Positions 6,923-9,813 of a stretch of 9,813 nucleotides of DNA are shown in pieces. Numbering within the stretch: the first letter of the stretch is position 1; each line of letters opens with the position of its first letter. The DNA is taken from NCBI GenBank assembly GCA_045116675.1, contig JBGUMF010000088.1, forward strand, positions 1-9,813. The letters run 5' to 3'. This stretch comes from F23-D06 sp045116675. GTDB lineage: Bacteria; Bacteroidota; Bacteroidia; Bacteroidales; WCHB1-69. The position numbers were made by a program, and so were the translations under genes. The notes below the pieces were generated by a model, which was not told the origin of the DNA, made no database searches, and worked only from the letters and a program-made list of their open reading frames with translations.

Positions 6923-8338
6923 TTACGGTCTTACCTCTTCTCCCGTGATGCGGTCGATTCTTGGAAGTTGGTCAATTCTTTTACGGGTCAATGGCATAAT
7001 CTCGTTACCGGAAATGTCAATGAAACCGTAAAAGTTGCCTTTTCGGACCAATGCTATTTTTTGACGCATATATGGACCTGTTTCTTGATATACGAAAGGT
7101 CCTATTTCCTCGTATTGCGGGTGTACCACTTCTTTACCAGACGTATCAACAAACCCTTTAAACCCGAATATCTCCACCATTGCCCAACCGGTCCTATATA
7201 CGTCAAACGGCTGAATGTCAGTGTATTTCGGAGATGCAACCTCATTTTTCTTTTCGTCTTGGAGACCGTAATAACCGTTGCGTTCGAATTTCTTCAGGCT
7301 ATGATATGAAATCGGCACGGACGGACGGGACTCTGTAGGCAATGGTGAAACAGATGATTCGGTTCCTTTTACTTGCTGTTCAGGATGTAAGGCTTGAGCG
7401 GATGCGCTGGGTCGCGTTCCGATGTCGGTAGAATCAGATTCAATGAATTCTTTTTCAATAATGACGGTGTTGTCAACAGTTGTAGAATCCGTAATGATGC
7501 CTGTAGTTGATACAAGCTCGTGTGCAGTTGGAAGGGTTGACTGTTGGACGGGATGTGTTTGATATGCTATGACGGAGCCGGTTACGGCGGCGGCGACCAC
7601 TCCTGTGGCAACGATGGGGGCTTTGACGGCGGTGATGGCCATCCAAACACCTGGTTTGGGTGCTGTGGCCCAATTGAGTGAGGACAATGGCGATGGCGTG
7701 GCGGGCGACAACGTCAGATGTTGTAGCTTTGCACGACACAACCGGTCCATGGCGTGCGATTTCCACGGAAGGATTGGAAGCAAAATCATAAGGCCTTTCT
7801 TTTTCTGATGAACCATATCTTTCAATGTGTTTTGCAACTGTGTCCGAGCCTCCGACAGGTATCGTTTTGAACTACGAACGCCAATCTGCATCATTTCGGA
7901 TATTTTAGTATGTGTTTTGTTTTCAAAAACATACAGGTTGAATACTGTCCGTTGGCGTTCGGGTAGGGCGCATACGGCATCCAGAATCTCCGATTCGGAA
8001 AGGTTGTTGAGCTGATACGTGAAATCCGATGTATCCTCAATAACCGCATCGGTTTGCTCAGACGCGACGAAAGTTGTCCCGACATCGGACTCTTCCACAG
8101 ACAGGAATTGCGGCTGTCGGCGCAGGTAGTCGAGCGTGGTGTTGAGGTTGATGCGCATTAGCCACCCGTCAAAACTGCCAATACGACGGTAGCTTTCCGA
8201 CTTTTCAATGGCCTTCAGGAATGCTTCATGCGCAAGGTCTTCAGCCACAACCCGGTTTCCCACGTAGCGGTAGCATGTCCCGATCATCTTCCCGATGTTC
8301 CGTTGATACGCCTTCGTCCAAAACTGTTTTGCCTGCAT
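6923..8338 (-). CDS. ECF sigma factor fused to a transmembrane segment and WG-repeat domain
   Basis: This is a 471-residue fusion in one uninterrupted frame. Residues 22-74 are sigma region 2 (AEDLAHEAFLKAI, then GSFDGWLMRINLNTTLDYLR). Residues 122-172 are region 4 with its helix-turn-helix (CALPERQRTVFNLYVFENK, then HTKISEMMQIGVRSSKRYL). A basic patch (QKKKG, about 178-182) ends the cytosolic part. A hydrophobic Ala/Val-rich segment (about 240-259, IVATGVVAAAVTGSVIAY) is a probable membrane helix, followed by a Ser/Thr/Glu-rich linker to about 340. Three WG-type repeats follow (GYYGLQD at 355, GFKGFVD at 392, NFYGFID at 435). Predicted topology places the sigma domains in the cytoplasm and the WG repeats in the periplasm. 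I chose ATG 8338 over an in-frame TTG at 8365 because that TTG lies inside a -7 box. The GIN-repeat gene follows at 89 bp. Function is inferred: a membrane-held sigma factor that senses an envelope signal. Confidence 0.85.
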   Translation of the reverse strand: MQAKQFWTKAYQRNIGKMIGTCYRYVGNRVVAEDLAHEAFLKAIEKSESYRRIGSFDGWLMRINLNTTLDYLRRQPQFLSVEESDVGTTFVASEQTDAVIEDTSDFTYQLNNLSESEILDAVCALPERQRTVFNLYVFENKTHTKISEMMQIGVRSSKRYLSEARTQLQNTLKDMVHQKKKGLMILLPILPWKSHAMDRLCRAKLQHLTLSPATPSPLSSLNWATAPKPGVWMAITAVKAPIVATGVVAAAVTGSVIAYQTHPVQQSTLPTAHELVSTTGIITDSTTVDNTVIIEKEFIESDSTDIGTRPSASAQALHPEQQVKGTESSVSPLPTESRPSVPISYHSLKKFERNGYYGLQDEKKNEVASPKYTDIQPFDVYRTGWAMVEIFGFKGFVDTSGKEVVHPQYEEIGPFVYQETGPYMRQKIALVRKGNFYGFIDISGNEIMPLTRKRIDQLPRIDRITGEEVRP

Positions 8339-8362
8339 CTCTGCTGTTTTATAATGATGACG

Positions 8363-8370
8363 CAAAGATA
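8363..8370 (-). promoter_or_regulatory. -7 box for the sigma/WG fusion gene
   Basis: The - strand reads TATATCTTTGCG, containing an exact TAnnTTTG (TATCTTTG), 24 bases before ATG 8338. No TTG sits at the usual 19-21 base spacing (the nearest is 11 bases away), so the -33 element is weak or the site is read differently. The box overlaps the rejected TTG start. Confidence 0.55.
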
Positions 8371-8386
8371 TAAAAAGGGGCCAAGG

Positions 8387-8428
8387 TGCGGGGAAGGGGA
8401 AGGAGTTAAGAAGTTAAGGAACTAAGAA
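8387..8428. repeat. Purine-rich dispersed repeat, copy B
   Basis: TGCGGGGAAGGGGAAGGA is followed by 8-base units GTTAAGAA, GTTAAGGA and ACTAAGAA. It matches copy A (5865-5896) with one mismatch in 32. The repeat runs into the 3' end of folC: its last unit, read on the - strand, encodes the final residues and the TAG stop. It fills most of the folC to sigma-gene spacer, where no terminator hairpin is visible. Confidence 0.85.
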
Positions 8429-9708
8429 GTTCGAAGATGTGATAGTAGTTCGCCTACAACGAAACAGCTGCCGCCGATGAACACGATGTCGTCGGGGGCG
8501 GCATCCGCCTCGGCAGCGAGGAAAGCCTCCTGCACGCTGTGGAATGTACGGCATTGTAGCCCGATGTTTTCCATGCGATGTGCCAGTTCGTCGGAGGGGA
8601 TGGCCCGTTCAATATTGGCCTGGCACACGTAAAACTGTGCTTCCGCAGGCAGTAGCGGCAGGATGTGTTCAATGTCCTTTTCGCTCACCATGCCGAAGAC
8701 GATGCGCAGCTGACGGCAGGGCAGGGCGGCAAGTTGGCGCATCGTAAGGCTCAGCCCGCCCACGTTGTGTCCCACATCGCAGATAGTGAGCGGCTCGCGG
8801 CGCAGCACCTGCCACCGCCCACGGAATCCCGTGTTGGCGGCTACGTGTTCGATGGCCTGCACGGTAACGTCCTTGTCGTACGGCATGATCTGTTGCAGTA
8901 AATCAGCTACCTGCAGGAATGTGGCGAGATTCTTGCGCTGGTATTCCCCTTCCAGCGGCATGTTCACGTGTTCGTATAGCGTGTGCCCCTCCACGTCAAG
9001 GATTCGGCAGTCGCACAAGGGCCCCTCGATGGTGAAGTTGTCTTGCGCCAGGAAGAGCGGCGCGTTCTTTTGGTTCGCGATGTCGGTGAAGACGGGGAAA
9101 CTCTCCGGATGGAACTCGCCGACGACCACGGGTGTGTCCTGCTTGATGATGCCGGCCTTCTCGAAGGCAATCTTGGCGATGGTGTCGCCCAGCAACTGGG
9201 TGTGTTCCAGCGTGATGTTGGTGATGACGGAGAGCAGGGGATGCAACACGTTGGTGGCATCGAGCCGGCCGCCGAGACCCACCTCCACGATGACAATGTC
9301 CGCTTTTTGCTCGGCGAAGTGCCAAAACGCCAACGCGGTGGTCATCTCGAAGAAAGAGGGTTCCAGGTTGTCGAAGGAGGGTTTGAATTTTTGGAAAAAC
9401 TCAAGTACTTTCTCTTCGGGGATCATCGCGCCGTTGATGCGGATGCGCTCGCGGAAGTCCACCAGATGCGGGGAAGTGAAGAGGCCGGTTTTCAGACCGC
9501 GTTCCTGACAGTAGGAGGCGGTGAGATGGGCCACGGAGCCCTTGCCGTTGGTGCCGGCGATGTGGACGGCTTTGAATTTTCGTTCAGGATTGCCCACGAT
9601 TTGTAACAGGGCTTCGATGTTTTCGAGGCCTTCCTTGTAGGCGGATGTGCCCACTTTGTGGTACATCGGGTAGGCGTGGAATATTTCTTCGAGAAGGGAT
9701 TTATACAT
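8422..9708 (-). CDS. folC: Bifunctional dihydrofolate synthase / folylpolyglutamate synthase
   Basis: This 428-residue Mur-ligase-family enzyme adds glutamate to dihydropteroate and to folates using ATP, in the cytosol. Motifs in order are YPMYHKVG (13-20), the P-loop HIAGTNGKGSVAH (49-61), TSPHLVDFRERI (78-89), EVGLGGRLDATN (142-153), ITNITLEHTQLLG (162-174), FEKAGIIK (182-189, with the lysine usually carbamylated), FRGRWQVL (295-302), DVGHNVGGL (311-319) and a C-terminal FIGGSCFVVGELL. Length and motif set are normal for FolC. I chose ATG 9708 (MYKSLLEEIFHAYPMY) because it matches the usual FolC N-terminus; an upstream in-frame TTG (9735) would add nine residues encoded by a tandem repeat. 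The C-terminal ...RTS-stop is encoded by dispersed repeat copy B. The next gene on this strand is the sigma/WG fusion, with no visible terminator between. Confidence 0.95.
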   Translation of the reverse strand: MYKSLLEEIFHAYPMYHKVGTSAYKEGLENIEALLQIVGNPERKFKAVHIAGTNGKGSVAHLTASYCQERGLKTGLFTSPHLVDFRERIRINGAMIPEEKVLEFFQKFKPSFDNLEPSFFEMTTALAFWHFAEQKADIVIVEVGLGGRLDATNVLHPLLSVITNITLEHTQLLGDTIAKIAFEKAGIIKQDTPVVVGEFHPESFPVFTDIANQKNAPLFLAQDNFTIEGPLCDCRILDVEGHTLYEHVNMPLEGEYQRKNLATFLQVADLLQQIMPYDKDVTVQAIEHVAANTGFRGRWQVLRREPLTICDVGHNVGGLSLTMRQLAALPCRQLRIVFGMVSEKDIEHILPLLPAEAQFYVCQANIERAIPSDELAHRMENIGLQCRTFHSVQEAFLAAEADAAPDDIVFIGGSCFVVGELLSHLRTS

Positions 9709-9711
9709 GAT

Positions 9712-9738
9712 ACGCAAAGGACGCCAAGGTCGCAAAGG
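9712..9738. repeat. 9-base tandem repeat just upstream of folC
   Basis: Three consecutive units read ACGCAAAGG, ACGCCAAGG and TCGCAAAGG. They end 3 bases before the folC ATG and therefore lie in its leader. They create an in-frame TTG extension that I regard as non-coding. Confidence 0.7.
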
Positions 9739-9813
9739 ATTTATTCGGATTAATAAAAATTATTTTAACTTTTATTGGTTTCGGTGCAATAATTTAAAAG
9801 TTTTAAAGTTGTA
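9739..9813. other. AT-rich intergenic end of window
   Basis: This stretch is strongly A/T-rich with runs such as TTATTTTAACTTTTATT. It should hold the folC promoter, but I find no exact TAnnTTTG box on the - strand. No gene is seen. Confidence 0.4.

Noticed and set aside
7100..8100. Possible frameshift or gene boundary explaining the sigma/WG joint
   Set aside because: The - strand frame stays open without a stop from the sigma domain through the membrane segment to the WG repeats, and composition is steady. I see no sign of an error, though strain comparison would be decisive.
8765..9606. Two overlapping + strand open frames opposite folC
   Set aside because: They have low-complexity composition and overlap each other and the full set of FolC motifs on the - strand.
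9739..9813. Possible promoter for a + strand gene beyond the window
   Set aside because: AT-rich sequence is present, but no complete TAnnTTTG box with a TTG at 19-21 bases is seen within the window.

Overview
The window looks like chromosomal DNA from an anaerobic member of the Bacteroidales (Bacteroidota). Three things point there. Several genes are preceded by the Bacteroidota-type -7 box TAnnTTTG, and none has a clear Shine-Dalgarno site. Signal peptides end in ...Q-S. The methylmalonyl-CoA decarboxylase-type cluster has the form typical of propionate-forming Bacteroidales. Assignment is by reading motifs only; no database search was run.

Left part (1-2612, + strand): the distal three genes of a sodium-pumping biotin-dependent decarboxylase operon. 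They are an OadG-type gamma subunit with an exported lamin-tail-like domain (5' end cut by the window), a biotin carrier protein with the EAMKMEN motif, and the membrane beta subunit. The carboxyltransferase alpha subunit is expected just upstream, outside the window. A bidirectional hairpin terminator separates this operon from a convergent tRNA-Leu(UAG) gene (2698-2778, - strand).

Middle (2853-5862): a - strand gene fusing a DUF2156/LPG-synthase-C-like domain to a GNAT acetyltransferase domain lies divergent to gdhA, a hexameric NADP-type glutamate dehydrogenase. gdhA has a clear promoter, a leader hairpin and a strong terminator.

Right part (5865-9738, - strand): this holds the most unusual content. 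One gene joins an ECF sigma factor, a transmembrane segment and a C-terminal WG-repeat domain. It is followed 89 bp later by a secreted protein made of about ten 20-residue G-x-G-N repeats (head-GIN/DUF2807-like). These two look like a membrane-tethered sigma factor and a surface or periplasmic partner. folC (dihydrofolate/folylpolyglutamate synthase) lies upstream of them on the same strand. Two nearly identical purine-rich repeats (5865 and 8387) lie at the 3' ends of the GIN gene and folC; the second supplies the last codons of folC.

For three - strand genes the longest frame opens with a TTG that I reject in favour of an in-frame ATG 21-27 bases downstream. In two of these cases the TTG is part of a -7 promoter box. 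No CRISPR array, insertion sequence, prophage or recognisable defence system is visible.
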